From the NCBI RefSeq assembly GCF_963924675.1, contig NC_089226.1:42921124-42985123 (forward strand): 64,000 bases of DNA. The letters run 5' to 3'. Position numbers and translations under genes: made by a program. The notes beneath the pieces are model-generated. The model made no database searches, had not been told where the DNA came from, and saw only the letters and a list, made by a program, of their open reading frames with translations. This DNA comes from Phocoena phocoena (taxonomy: Eukaryota; Chordata; Mammalia; Artiodactyla; Phocoenidae). Of this stretch, positions 35,061-46,099 are shown piece by piece; position 1 is the first letter of the stretch; each line of letters opens with the position of its first letter.

Positions 35061-36499
35061 CTATACAGTATAACACTCTATCTATATATGGAATGTTTTT
35101 AGCCTTATATATGATAGTGTCAACAGGAACAATTTGTAATATAGCTCTAAACATTCAGCAAAGATTCAGTTTGGCAGTGCTTGTTTCTGAAATACTGAAA
35201 TGTTTCCATCCTACTGACCCAAGTCACTTATGTGTCTCCTTACTCCCTCCTCAACCTTTCCAAGAAAAATCCATCATTTAAAGGAATAACAATTAGTCTG
35301 CAGGGATCCTCCATAATCCTTCTTGAATGTAATGGTCAGTGTCCATTCTAATTGGTGTATGCCTACTGAATTGATTGTTAATATTTTGTTATTCTCATAT
35401 TCATTTTGTATATCATATACATATGCATATAAAATATATATTATAATATATATACACACATACCTGTATAAAATATAATATAATACTACATGATACACAT
35501 ATATGTGTGCATATATACACATATATGATAAATTATTACTCATTATCAACTCATAATGTAGACAATGAAGAAGGAAATAATGCATTTGAGGAGCAATTGG
35601 CTTAGGAATTCTATATTTCTTTTTTTCTGTGGTTGAATTATATGGTGTTGACTATTGACATTGATCCAATTAGTTTTCTAATTGTTCCCCTTGGATCCAC
35701 TCAGCCCAAGATAAAAATCATTCCTGAACTGTGAGCCTTGTGGAGGAATATGAAGATTGTAACTCTTGCAAGAAGTACTGGTCCTTGAACAACATCCTTT
35801 CAGTGCAGAGTTGTATCTTCCTATTTTCAGATTGATTTTCCCAAGTCAGTCACAGCAAGCTAAGGGACATCTGCCATTATTTCCACAGCTTTCTCTTATG
35901 AGCAGTAAAAGACGTCACTGATTATACACATGGCATCATGTTCTCTGATTCTGGGAGGGCAAGGAGAAAAGAAGCATCTTTACCTGTAATTTTATCTGCA
36001 TTTATAATTTAAATGAATCTAGCTATCTCCACTTTCCATAACCACATTAATCCATAAGTGAAATAGGCAGCTGCCAATATTAGTATTATTTGGAGCAAGG
36101 GGGACAGTGGGCTGAAAATACCTACACACCTCTCTATTGGGCCATGAAACTTGAATATTCTGTTAGACGACCAAGACTATATCTGTTAAAATACTCTAAA
36201 TAGAAGAAATCTCATCCCTAGCACTCCAGGCTTTGGACAGTTTATGGAAGATGTTGTCAATAGCAATCAGTTGTCACCATATGAGTTGTATTCTTGGTAA
36301 AATCATGATAAAGGATATTAAACAAGACTTCATTTTGAAACGGGCAATATGACAATCTACTGAGAAGCAAATAACCAATGGACCAGTTGCTCTAGTCCTG
36401 GTACTACACATCCCCACCTTTCTTTTCCTTTATCTGACTATTCTTTGTTCTCTATGGTCCTGGACATTGTAGATGCAGATATTAAAAACACTGATGAGA
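35061..36499. other. 1.4 kb of mainly unique DNA
   Basis: No recognised gene. An AT-rich run with TATA/CACA islands lies at 35400-35530. Confidence 0.45.
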
Positions 36500-38285
36500 G
36501 AACCTGGAGCAAGATGGCAGACTAGGAAGCTCCAGGCTCTTTCTCCTGCATGGAAATATCCAATAAACAACTAGAGACTGGTTAAGTTGACTTTGTAGAG
36601 CTCTGGAAATCAGTCAGGAATCTGCAGTAGCCAACTGAGCACTCAATCAAGAAAGAGTCAAATTTACAGTGGTGGAATATTCTGTGGCATTTTTGCTCAC
36701 CCTTGCTCCACTCCCTCCTGCAGAGCACAGGGTGGTTTGAAGGAAGTAGCAGCCCAACCAGGTTACCTTTTGAAACCATGAGAGAGCAAAATGAGCCTAA
36801 TTTGCAGTGTTCTAACCTGTTTGGGGGCTTCCTGATTTGTCTCTGTGTCATGTAGCTCAGGGTCAATTGTGGCACTGATCAGATGTCTGGCTGGGAAAAG
36901 ACTCCAGAAGCTGGCATAGCTTATGAAAATCTCTCAAGAGGGCTAAAGACACGCAGATGCCTGGGGCAAGAGGCTATTGATTGGGAAATATAATAGAACA
37001 GCTAAAGGCCCAAGGAGAAGCAGGGGTGAGAATTCTAGGGAAATTAAGACACTTAAATGCAGCTGTGTATACCAGGAAACTGGTGAAAAGCACATATTAA
37101 GACCCAGGAAGAACACAAGCTCAGAAAAGGCCTGAGAAAATTTTAGCATTTACTCTGGGCTGTTGTCAAGTCTCAGAACATGCCCTGCTAATTAGTGAAG
37201 GTCTTCCGCTGCATGAATTTCTTGGATATGACACCAAAAGCACAGAAACAAAAGAAAAAATATAGATAAATTGGACTACATCAAAATTTAAAACTTTTGT
37301 GCATCAGAAGATATTATCAACAGAGTGAAAAGCACCCCACAGAATGAGTGGAAATATTTGCAAATCATATCTGATTAAGGGGTTAATATCCACAATATAT
37401 AAATAACTCCTACAATTCTACAAAAGAAACCAAGCAGATTTAAATTGAGCAAAGCTCTTGAATAAACATTTCTCTGAGGAAGATATACAAATGGTCAGTA
37501 AGCACATAAAAAGATGCACAATATCCTTAGGGAAATACAAGTCAAAAACCACAATGAAATACCACTTCACACCCATTAGGATGGCTAGTATTAAAAAAAA
37601 AAAAAAACAGAAAATAACAAAGTGTTAACAAGGCTGTGGATAAATTGGGACTTTTGTTCATTGCTGGTTGGAATGTATTATGGTGCAGCTATGGAAAACA
37701 GTATAGGGGTTCCTCAAAAAATTAAAAATACCATATGATATTTACAATATGATCTAGAAATTCTACTCTGGTTATGTATCCAAAAAGTTAAAGCAGGGAC
37801 TCAAACAGGTATTTGTACACCTATGTTTATAGCAGCATTATTTGCAATAAACAACAGTTGGAAATAAATCACATGCCCATCAACAGATGAATGGGTAAAC
37901 AGAGTGTGATATACACTTACAATGGAATATTACTTAGCCTTATAAAGAGAATTCTGACATGCTGCAACATGGATGAACCTTAAGGACATTACACTAAGTA
38001 AAATAAGTCAGTCAGAAAAGGACAAATAATATACGTTCCTACTTCTGTGAGGTAGCTAAGGTGGTAAAATTCATAGAGACAGAAAGTAGAATGGTGCTTT
38101 CCAGGAGCTGGGTCCAGAGAATGGGGAGTTATTGTTTACTGGGTACAGAGTTTCAGTTTGGGAAGATAAAAATGTACTGGACATGGATCATGTAGATGTA
38201 CTTAATGCCACTGAACTGTACACTTAGAAACGGTTAAAATAGTATATGTTACATATATTTTATTACCAAAAAATAAAAATAAAAA
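36500..38285 (+). mobile_element. Old L1 (copy E): 5' UTR joined to the 3' part of ORF2
   Basis: The left end, 'ctggagcaagatggcagact', is an L1 start with the 'caagatggc' core at 36510-36518; 5' UTR-like sequence continues to about 37225. At 'ttcttggatatgacaccaaa' (near 37223) it passes directly into the C-terminal part of ORF2, then the 3' UTR ('ccactgaactgtacacttag' near 38209) and an A-rich end. ORF1 and most of ORF2 are absent. Divergence shows a much older L1 than copies A-C. The join is either a genomic deletion or the copy of a spliced L1 RNA. All frames are broken. Confidence 0.82.
36510..36518 (+). promoter_or_regulatory. YY1-type core at the old L1 start
   Basis: 'caagatggc' again lies about ten bases from the apparent element start, as in the full-length copy at 17155. 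Activity in this old copy is unlikely. Confidence 0.5.
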
Positions 38286-38355
38286 ATGTGCTGATAGTGT
38301 GAACTCTACCTAGTCTTGAAGACAAGTTTGTATTAACCTGTGTGATCCTGATTAC

Positions 38356-38589
38356 AAAAGTAATGCCGGGGGCTTCGCTGATGGCACAGTGGTTGAGAGT
38401 CCGCCTGCTGATGCTGCCGATGCAGGGGACACAAGTTTGTGCCCCGGTCCGGGAGAATCCCATATGCCCGGAGCGGCTGGGCCCGTAAGCCATGGCCGCT
38501 GAGCCTGTGCGTCCACAGCCTGTGCTCTGCAGTGAGAGAGGCCACAACAGTGAGAGGCCCGCGTACTGCAAAAAAAAAAAAGTAATGCC
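38356..38589 (+). mobile_element. CHR SINE, short form (copy 5), with internal 9-bp duplication
   Basis: A 12-bp TSD 'aaaagtaatgcc' (38356-38367 and 38578-38589) brackets the copy. Compared with the other copies the segment after 'gagtccgcctg' carries an extra 9 bases, an imperfect duplication ('ctgatgctgccgatgcag'). Other parts match the family. It inserted about 80 bp beyond the end of the old L1 copy E. Confidence 0.94.
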
Positions 38590-38689
38590 ATAAGCAGAGG
38601 AAAAAAACACAAGGAAGAAGAAAATCAGCTTAGGAAAATTACAGACATGTGGGGTAAATAGTGAGTAATTAGACTGGAAATATGTGCAC

Positions 38690-39370
38690 AGGCCAGAAAA
38701 TGAGACTATAAATTACACCAAGAAGATATGATCTTAACCTAAACATAGTGGTAGGTTACTGATAGATTTGAAGTAAAGGAAACATGATTAGATTTTGAAG
38801 TTAGAATGATCAGTCTGGGAGCTTTATGGAATAAAGATATTCGATAGGCAACACCAGAGGTATGAAGGCCCATGGAAAGTTATTACAGTGCTCTTGGGAG
38901 AACATGGTAAGCATGGAGGGAAATGAGGGGACTTGATATTTAAGAGATAGATCTACAGGCTGTGGAATATGATTAGATCAGAACTTGAGATAATAGAGGA
39001 GGAGGAGAGTAGATGATTTCTAGTTTCTAGTTTAATCCACTAGATACAGTTTTATGTTTCACCAAGATAATGAATTAAGAGGATGAATATGTATAAAGTT
39101 CAAACTTGTTGAGATAAAGAGGATAATGATTTATTTAGGTTTAACTTGGACCTTCTAAATATTGAGGGACTTTGTGAGACATTCAGGGTGAGATGTTTAC
39201 TAGGAAGTTTATATGTGAAACTTTGGAAGGTTACCTATTTTAGTGATATATTTTTGCCAGTTACCAGTTCACAAGTAGTAGCTGAAATAATGAGTGTGTA
39301 TTTAATCATCAAGGGAAAGTATAAAATGAGAAGTAAGTACAGAATCCTTGAGAACACCTGTACTAAAAAA
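38690..39370 (-). mobile_element. L2 LINE, reverse, ORF2 region relic
   Basis: Read on the plus strand, 'aaacatgattagattttgaa', 'atgatcagtctgggagcttt', 'attacagtgctcttgggaga' and 'gagaacacctg' occur in the order of the reversed L2 ORF2/3' region, at the same relative spacing as in the L2 at 50-52 kb. Highly diverged; no open frame is kept. Confidence 0.65.
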
Positions 39371-39813
39371 AAAAAGTCTCTATAAATCCTCAATTATTAA
39401 GGCAGTGTGGTGCTGATACTTTAAAAAACAAACAAACAGACAAAAAAGAAAAGAAATCAAAACACCTACTGGAACAGTATAAAGTCTAGAAACAGAATCA
39501 AATACTCAATGAAACTTTAGTGTATGATAAATGTGAATCTCAAGAAAAGTGTAAAGGGGGATAGACTTTTAAATAAATTGCACTGGACCACTGATAGACC
39601 TCTAGACAAAATAGAGCTGGATCCTATGTTTCAGTGTTCTCTCAGCTTCAGGTCCATTCTTGTACCTTTTGCTCTGCAATTCTGGGCCTCAGATTTGTAA
39701 ACAAGATTTATGCTTTGCCAGGTGCTTCATGTTAGTTCATATCAAAGGGATGGTGGGGCACCAGGGAGATACCGGTAGGCAGGTGGAGGAGAGAAGGGAC
39801 ACACTTTTTTTTT
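39371..39813. other. Unique spacer
   Basis: About 440 bp with no recognised repeat; A-rich in its left part. Confidence 0.4.
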
Positions 39814-40052
39814 TAACCATTTCTTTTTTTTTTTTTTTTTTTTTTTGTGGTACGTGGGCCTCTCACTGCTGTGGCCTCTCACGTTGCGGAGCACAGGCTT
39901 CGGACGCGCAGGCTCAGCGGCCATGGCTCATGGGTCCAGCCGCTCCGCGGCACGTGGGATCTTCCTGGACCGGGGCATGAACCTGTGTCCCCTGCATTGG
40001 CAGGCGGACTCTCAACCACTGCGCCACCAAGGAAGCCCTAACCATTTCTTTT
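39814..40052 (-). mobile_element. CHR SINE, short form (copy 6)
   Basis: A perfect 14-bp TSD 'taaccatttctttt' (39814-39827 and 40039-40052) surrounds a minus-strand copy with a 19-base T run after the left TSD. It is close to the family consensus. It faces copy 5, 1.2 kb away, in opposite orientation. Confidence 0.96.
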
Positions 40053-40361
40053 AATATCACCCTAGCAATAGCTCTTTCCCTGGCACTTGGGACCCATCAT
40101 TGCTTCTTTGGGCAATTTCAGAGTCAGGTTTATTGAGTTTTGTCAGGGGTACCAGCTATAGAGATTTGAATCCAGTTGTACAGAATCTATCCTCTAAATT
40201 CCTAGGTTCTGATAACCTCACCTAAACTCTTCTCTTTGTATCTTCAGGTTTAGGGTTAGTAGCTGCTTCCTGCAATCATTATTTGTTACCTCAATGTTTC
40301 ATTTATTGTTTCTCTTCAACCTCTGTGTAACCAACTTTCTCTATCATTTTTTTTTAATTAA
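40053..40361. other. Unique spacer
   Basis: About 310 bp with no recognised repeat. Confidence 0.4.
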
Positions 40362-42035
40362 AAAATGTCTTTTTGTTTCTGGTTATGGCATGTAAAAGTT
40401 TGGAAGTCACCACTCTGTCCTAACAACAAGTAAAAAGCTGAACAAACTAACATAAATCAACAACTCTTTTTATCTGTAAGTGAACGTCTTACAGTCACAA
40501 GGAAAACCACTGCCCACAATATTGTAGAGATCCACAGGCAAATACACAGAATCACAACTTATTTGGTCATTGCATAATGATAAAGGGATCAAGTCTCCAA
40601 GAAAACATAACAAATCTTAATGAGTATTTACCTAACAATCCTTAATGTGTATTTGCCTTACAACAGAATATCAAAATACATGAGGTAAAAACTGATAGAA
40701 CTGCAAGAGGAAATAGATGAATCCATCATTGTAACTGGAGACCTCAATACCCCTTTATCAGAAATGGATGAGTCTAGCAGGCAGAAAATCAGTAAGGACA
40801 TAGTTAAGCTTAACAGTACTATCAATCCACTGGATAAAATGAACATGTATAGATTGCTTCATCTAACAGCTGCAGAATACACATTTTTAGCCATCTTATA
40901 TGAAACATTCCCCAATATGATCACATTCTGGGCCATGAAACACACCTAAATAAAGTTAAAAGAATAGAAATCATATAATATCTCCTCTCAGATTACAATG
41001 GAATTAAACTAAAAACCAAAATACCTGGTGGAAAATCCCAAAATACATGGTGATTAAACAACACACTTCTAAGTAACACATGGTTCATAAGAGAAATCTC
41101 AATAGAAATTTAAAAGTATGTGAATTCAATGAAACTGAAAACACAATTTGTCAAAATTTGTGGGATGCATAAAAAGCAGTGCTTAGAGGAAAATTTATTG
41201 AATACATTTAATACATATACCAGAAAAAAGAAAGATCTAAAATCAAAAATCTAAGTTTCCACCTTAGGAAACTAGGAAAATAAGAGTAAATTAAATCCAA
41301 AAAGTAAGCAAAAGAAGAGAAATAATATGGATTAGGGTAAAAATCAATGAAATCAAAACATAAAATCAATAAAGAAAGTCAATGACCTCAAAAGCTGGTT
41401 CTTTGAAAAAATCAATAAAATCTATAAGCCTCTAACCAGGCTAAATAAAAAATTTTTAAATGACACAAATAACTAATATCAGAAATGAAAGAAGGAACAA
41501 CATTACAGATTCCAGAGACATTAGAAGAGTAAGTAAAGAATACTATGAACACTTCTATGGCTACAAATTTGATATCTGGATGAAATGGAACAATTCATTG
41601 ATAGACATAATCAGGCAAAACTCACACAAGAAGTAGACAATCTTAATAGGTTTATATCTAGTAAAGAATTTGAATCTACAATTGCTAGCTTTCAAAAAAG
41701 AAAGCACCAGGACAGATGGGTTCACTAATAAATTCTATCAGACATTTAAGGAAGCAGTTATACCAATTCTCTACAACTTCTTTCAGAAAATAAAAGTCGA
41801 AGAAATATCCTCTAATTAATTCTATGAGATGAGCATTGCCCTAATACCACAACCAGATAAAAACGTTAGAAGAAAGGAAAATAACATACAAATATCTCTA
41901 ATGAACATAGATGCAAAAATCCTCAAAAATTATTAGCAAATTGAGTCCAAAAATGTATAAAAATAATTATGTATTACTACCAAGTGGGATTTATTCCAGG
42001 TATCCAAGGCTGATTCAAAGTTTGAGAATCAGCAC
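40362..42035 (+). mobile_element. Old L1 (copy F): 5' UTR stub joined to ORF2
   Basis: The first 200 bp ('ggcatgtaaaagtttggaag', 'gtcaccactctgtcctaaca') resemble an old L1 5' UTR. From about 40566 the sequence is ORF2 endonuclease: the open frame 40764-40949 and the words around 40730 ('ggagacctcaatacccct', equivalent to GDLNTPLS) mark the catalytic region. It continues through the linker to the first part of the RT, ending near 42035 at the point equivalent to 'IPGIQG'. ORF1 and the 3' half are missing. Stops are frequent; this is a fossil. Confidence 0.78.
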
Positions 42036-43969
42036 TGGGACATAACTACTAAAAGAGAGAAATTAAGGTAAGTATTTAGAAACTATTAATTTGAAATTGA
42101 TATGGCATCCAACATCTGGTTATTTTTCTAGTAATTCATTTTCATTGCATTTCACAAAATTAAACATCAGCTATAAGTTGAAATTTTAAAAAAATTCTCA
42201 CCCTTCATCACACAGAGTTTGAAAAGTACTGGAGTAGATTTAGGATCTGTAGTCATGGGAAAATCCAGTTGACTCAAGGTGAACAGGGATTGTGACAAGG
42301 ACTCAAATGTGAGCAGGAGAGGCCAGCACGGAGTACATGACAATGTGTAATAAAAGATAGGTCTGCAGAGTCTGAGGAAGACTGAGAGGGCAATTCAGGA
42401 ACCAGATACCAGGCCCCCTCCCCCAGTGATCATAAAGTGTTATCAATAGCAGACTATTGTTTTCAATATCTTTATATAGGAACTGAAAAAGTAAGGATTA
42501 CTGTAGAACACCTGTCTTCCACTTTTCTGGCTACCATGTGGAAAGAGCTTCCCTAACACACCACTGCTGATCTCTCTGATTCTTTACCCAGGAGAGGAGG
42601 AGCAATTTCTTTTGGAGCTTGGGGGGAGAAACTGGGCATGCGTCTTTTTATATGTTTGGAGAATCACTCACCCTCAAGAAACACACCTACAGATCCCAGA
42701 AACATTAAAAGGAAAAAAAAATGGACACAATTCTTTTGTGCTGTGATTTTGAAGGTATAGTTTCTCCAAGGGGGAAGCCTCTGGTTTATGCTGCCTCTAC
42801 AGGTAAGTCTATCTCATTCATGGATAAAGTGTTATCAAGTCAACTCAGCCAACAGACATAAAGTCATATTCTCCGGGATCATCAGCTTAATAAATAATAG
42901 AGGTGATTATTTTTATCTGAATTTGTCAGAGTCTCGTACCTATCTTTTGATTTATCCAGAAAAAAAAATATCTTTAAGCAGTTCATGGATCAAAAATGTC
43001 TGGAAACTACTGCCTTAAAATGAGTCATAAATGTTTATGCTTCTTTTCATGAGTTCACTTAGCTTCTACTGATAAGATGTATGCAATTTCCATAACTTTG
43101 TGTTTTCACAAATGGTTAGCCTTATTTTATAGTTTCCTCCCAGTGAATTATCTGTCAAATAGAACTAATCAAATTCCAGGTTTGCAAAATTGTAACTTTG
43201 TGGCTAATAAGTAAGTAGCACTTTGCCAGCAGAAAGAAAAAAGTGCCCAGAAGTAAGAGTTATACATTCCTGAATAAGAGCAATAAATTTCTGAAATCAT
43301 ATGGTCATTTCTTAGCAGGTTGAAAACTAAAGCTACACATTCATGGTATCACTAAAGTATTTGCTTTATAGCTAATGATAAATCTCCATTTTGCATCATT
43401 CATAGACTCAGTGAGTTGCTATACCTTTGTGAATTGACATACTTTCCCAAATTTACTTATTAAAATTTTATTTCATGTTTGATCCAATTCTTCACAATTG
43501 AATTACAGACTATATTTCTTTTTCTTAAGATATAAGTAGGTTTTAAAAATGTATTTTAATTTTTGGATGCTATCTGATAGACATAGATGTTTTTTGAACT
43601 TTATACGCCATGCGTTTCCCTTAAATACCATAATGTGACTATCTATAGAAATAGTTGGTTCTTTAGGAAAAATAATCTGTCAGACTCAAGAAGCTGTTTC
43701 CTAAAAATCTTCCAGCATTAATGCCCTTTTCACTAAACCAAGCATAAAGAAATGGAAAGTGTTTTTCTAATTTTTTTATGTTTTTGTATAATTACTGGCA
43801 AAGAGAATATACTCATAGAGATCTATAGATAATTAAGAGGCAGTCTTATCAATTCAGAATTAGAGGAAAGCTACAATATGATATAAATGAAAAGACAAGT
43901 ACCCTCCAAGACTCCATTATATAATAGAAAAAAATGTGGTTATATTTTATAGTAGTTTGACTACATTAT
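42036..43969. other. 1.9 kb with no recognised element
   Basis: Nothing is clearly assigned. A stretch near 42215-42240 ('gagtttgaaaagtactggag') could be the end of an old hAT-type repeat, but is too short to call. Confidence 0.4.
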
Positions 43970-44720
43970 CCATTAATTCAACACTCACTGAATACTTACT
44001 GTGAACAGCACTGATAATACATCATGGTCATTGCCTTGGAAAAACATATGATAAATTACAGACACAAGATAAATAAACATACAATTTAGATATGATGTAA
44101 TAAATATTACAGAGGAATAAAACACTGTGAAAGCACAGAGAAGGCAGGATTTAATTTTCCTTGAGTTTACATAGTAAGGTGATATTTGATTTGGGTCTTG
44201 AAGAATGGATATTGGTTTCTCAGATGAATAATTTCTGTAAGTGGGTTTTTTTTTTTTAGTAAGTGTATCATTTCAAAAGTCATGTTGTGTTATGGAAGCT
44301 ATGGGAAACGTTTCCCATGTGCTTGAGATAAGGAGGGAGGGATGTTTGAAGTTGGATATGGAGAGAAAATTTGGTGCCAGGTGGGAATATCTTATATTGA
44401 AATTCATTCAAGTGTGGAGTCAAAGAAATTTTAATGCAGAAACATAAAGTGGCCACACCTTTCTTTTAAAGATAATTTTGTCAGCACTGAAGATGATGGA
44501 GAAAATTGGAGATGAGCAACTTGTTGGGAATTCTGATAGGAACATTTTACAAGTGTTCAAATAAGAGATGATAAGATGTTGACATAAATATGGACAGTAG
44601 GCATGAAACCAAGGAAATTGTCTTCAAAAATACATTGATAATTGTATAAATATGAGCTCTTAGGGAGAAAAGTAAAGATATTGAGAGGTCTAAAACTCTT
44701 TTCCTGCAGAGCCTAGAAAA
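43970..44720 (-). mobile_element. L2 LINE, reverse, 3' UTR to ORF2 end
   Basis: 'attcaacactcactgaatac' (reversed 3' terminus) is followed by 'gtgatatttgatttgggtct', 'tgaagaatgg' and then a decayed stretch with 'aagagatgataagatgttga', in L2 antisense order. Divergence is high. Confidence 0.6.
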
Positions 44721-45364
44721 AGTTTAGCTTTGAGAAGAGAAAACCAAAGATATTCTTTTCAGATCACATGGAGGTATGCAATATTTGTGACCATCATGAT
44801 GCAAATAATAAAATAATTTAAAACTACAATCAGATAGAATACTTTATAGTCTTCCACGAAAAGTCGAATAGTAGGCATGTGCCTTCACAATGGGTATATA
44901 TTTAGCTGGGAAGCAATCTGAATATTATGCATCCCACAGAAATGAAAGGATGATAAAATTTGAAACACAAGCAGAATACACAGGTAGCTGAGTGAATATA
45001 AATAAAAAGAACAGACCAGAAATGTAGTATAACTGACATGGCAGTCCTTTCCTGGCAGTAAATAAATAGAAACCAGAATCTTGCAAGATATTGTAAAGCA
45101 AACAAAAATTCCTCGGTAGTATAGGTGATATACATTAAACTTAAAATGGACTTTGAACAATTGCTAATATATACACTTTTTAAGAAAGAGTGGTAAGGCT
45201 TGAAACAAAGGCATAATATCCTATCATAGATTATAACTGGATTCAAGAAACATGATAGCAAAAATGTGTAAAACAAAAGAAAATAAAATAAATGGAGACA
45301 AAGACCATTCCTTGGTTGTTTCTAGCTAAGGATCCACATGAGAAAGAATCAGAAAATTGAATGA
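44721..45364. other. Unique DNA
   Basis: 640 bp. It is open on the minus strand for 91 and 124 codons (44885-45160, 44902-45276), but the translations are hydrophobic, overlap each other in two frames and match no family known to me. Confidence 0.4.
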
Positions 45365-45480
45365 CTGAATACAGGTAAAAATGTGAGGAAATGGGAACTG
45401 TAAACTGCCAGTGAGAGTATTAATTGGCTCTAATTTGTTGACTATGCAGTTTGGAATTATGTTGTAAATTTTTTTAAACA
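45365..45480 (+). mobile_element. Probable old L1 ORF2 fragment
   Basis: 'aaatgtgaggaaatgggaac' followed by 'actgccagtgagagtattaa' and 'tttggaattatg' weakly matches the L1 segment encoding the C-terminal cysteine region. Confidence 0.4.
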
Positions 45481-45907
45481 GCATATGTTAGGGGCTGAAT
45501 TATGTTTCCTGAAAATTCATGTATTGAAATCCTAACCCTTTAGTACCTTAAAATATGACTGTATTTTGAGAGAGAATGTTTAAAGAGGTGATTAAAGTTA
45601 AATCAGATCATATGGGTGGGCCTTAAAAAATCTAACTGGAGTCTTTATATGAAGAGGAAACTTGGACACACAACTTGACCCCAGGGAGGTAAGCACACAG
45701 AGGAAGGGCCATGTGAGGACACAGCAAGAGGCAGCCATCTGTCAGCCACAAAGAGAGGCCTTGAAAGATGTCAAATCTCCTGACACCTTGATCTCAGATA
45801 TCCAGCCTCCAGAACTGTGAGAAAATAATAACTTTTTTGTTGTTTAATCACCTAGTCTGTAGTATTTTGTTGTGGCAGCCTTGCCTAACAAACTAATGCA
45901 GCATGCT
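45481..45907 (+). mobile_element. MLT1-type solo LTR (ERVL-MaLR)
   Basis: Begins TG at 45486 ('tgttaggggctgaattatgt') and ends CA near 45902. It contains the MLT1 landmarks 'attcatgtattgaaatccta', 'gccatgtgaggacacagcaa', 'gcagccatctgtcagccaca' and 'cagcctccagaactgtgaga'. A 5-bp near-match (gcata/gcatg) flanks it as a possible TSD. Only one LTR and no internal region is seen, so this is a solo LTR left by recombination. It is tens of millions of years old and has no coding content. Confidence 0.85.
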
Positions 45908-45961
45908 TTTAAGATATGGTATTTCTAATTTTAGATACAGACCCTGTAGAAGTAATTGAAC

Positions 45962-46038
45962 ATGGAATATTACTCAGCCATAAAAAAGAATGAAATCTTG
46001 CCATCTGTGACAACATGGATGAACCTGAAGGGTATTAT

Positions 46039-46040
<2 letters not shown>
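45962..46040 (+). mobile_element. L1 fragment, ORF2 end
   Basis: 'atggaatattactcagccat' and 'aaaaaagaatgaaatcttgc' are the conserved ORF2 C-terminal segment (EYYSAIKKNEIL). The copy ends directly at a (TA)n tract. Confidence 0.75.

Positions 46041-46094
<54 letters not shown>
46041..46094. repeat. (TA)n microsatellite
   Basis: 27 perfect AT units between two L1 pieces. Confidence 0.97.
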
Positions 46095-46098
<4 letters not shown>

Positions 46099-46099
46099 T

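Noticed and set aside
44902..45276. 124-codon minus-strand frame with several Cys and Phe
   Set aside because: It overlaps another minus frame of similar length in the same AT-rich DNA, shows no domain or splice context, and has the composition expected from A/T-rich sequence.
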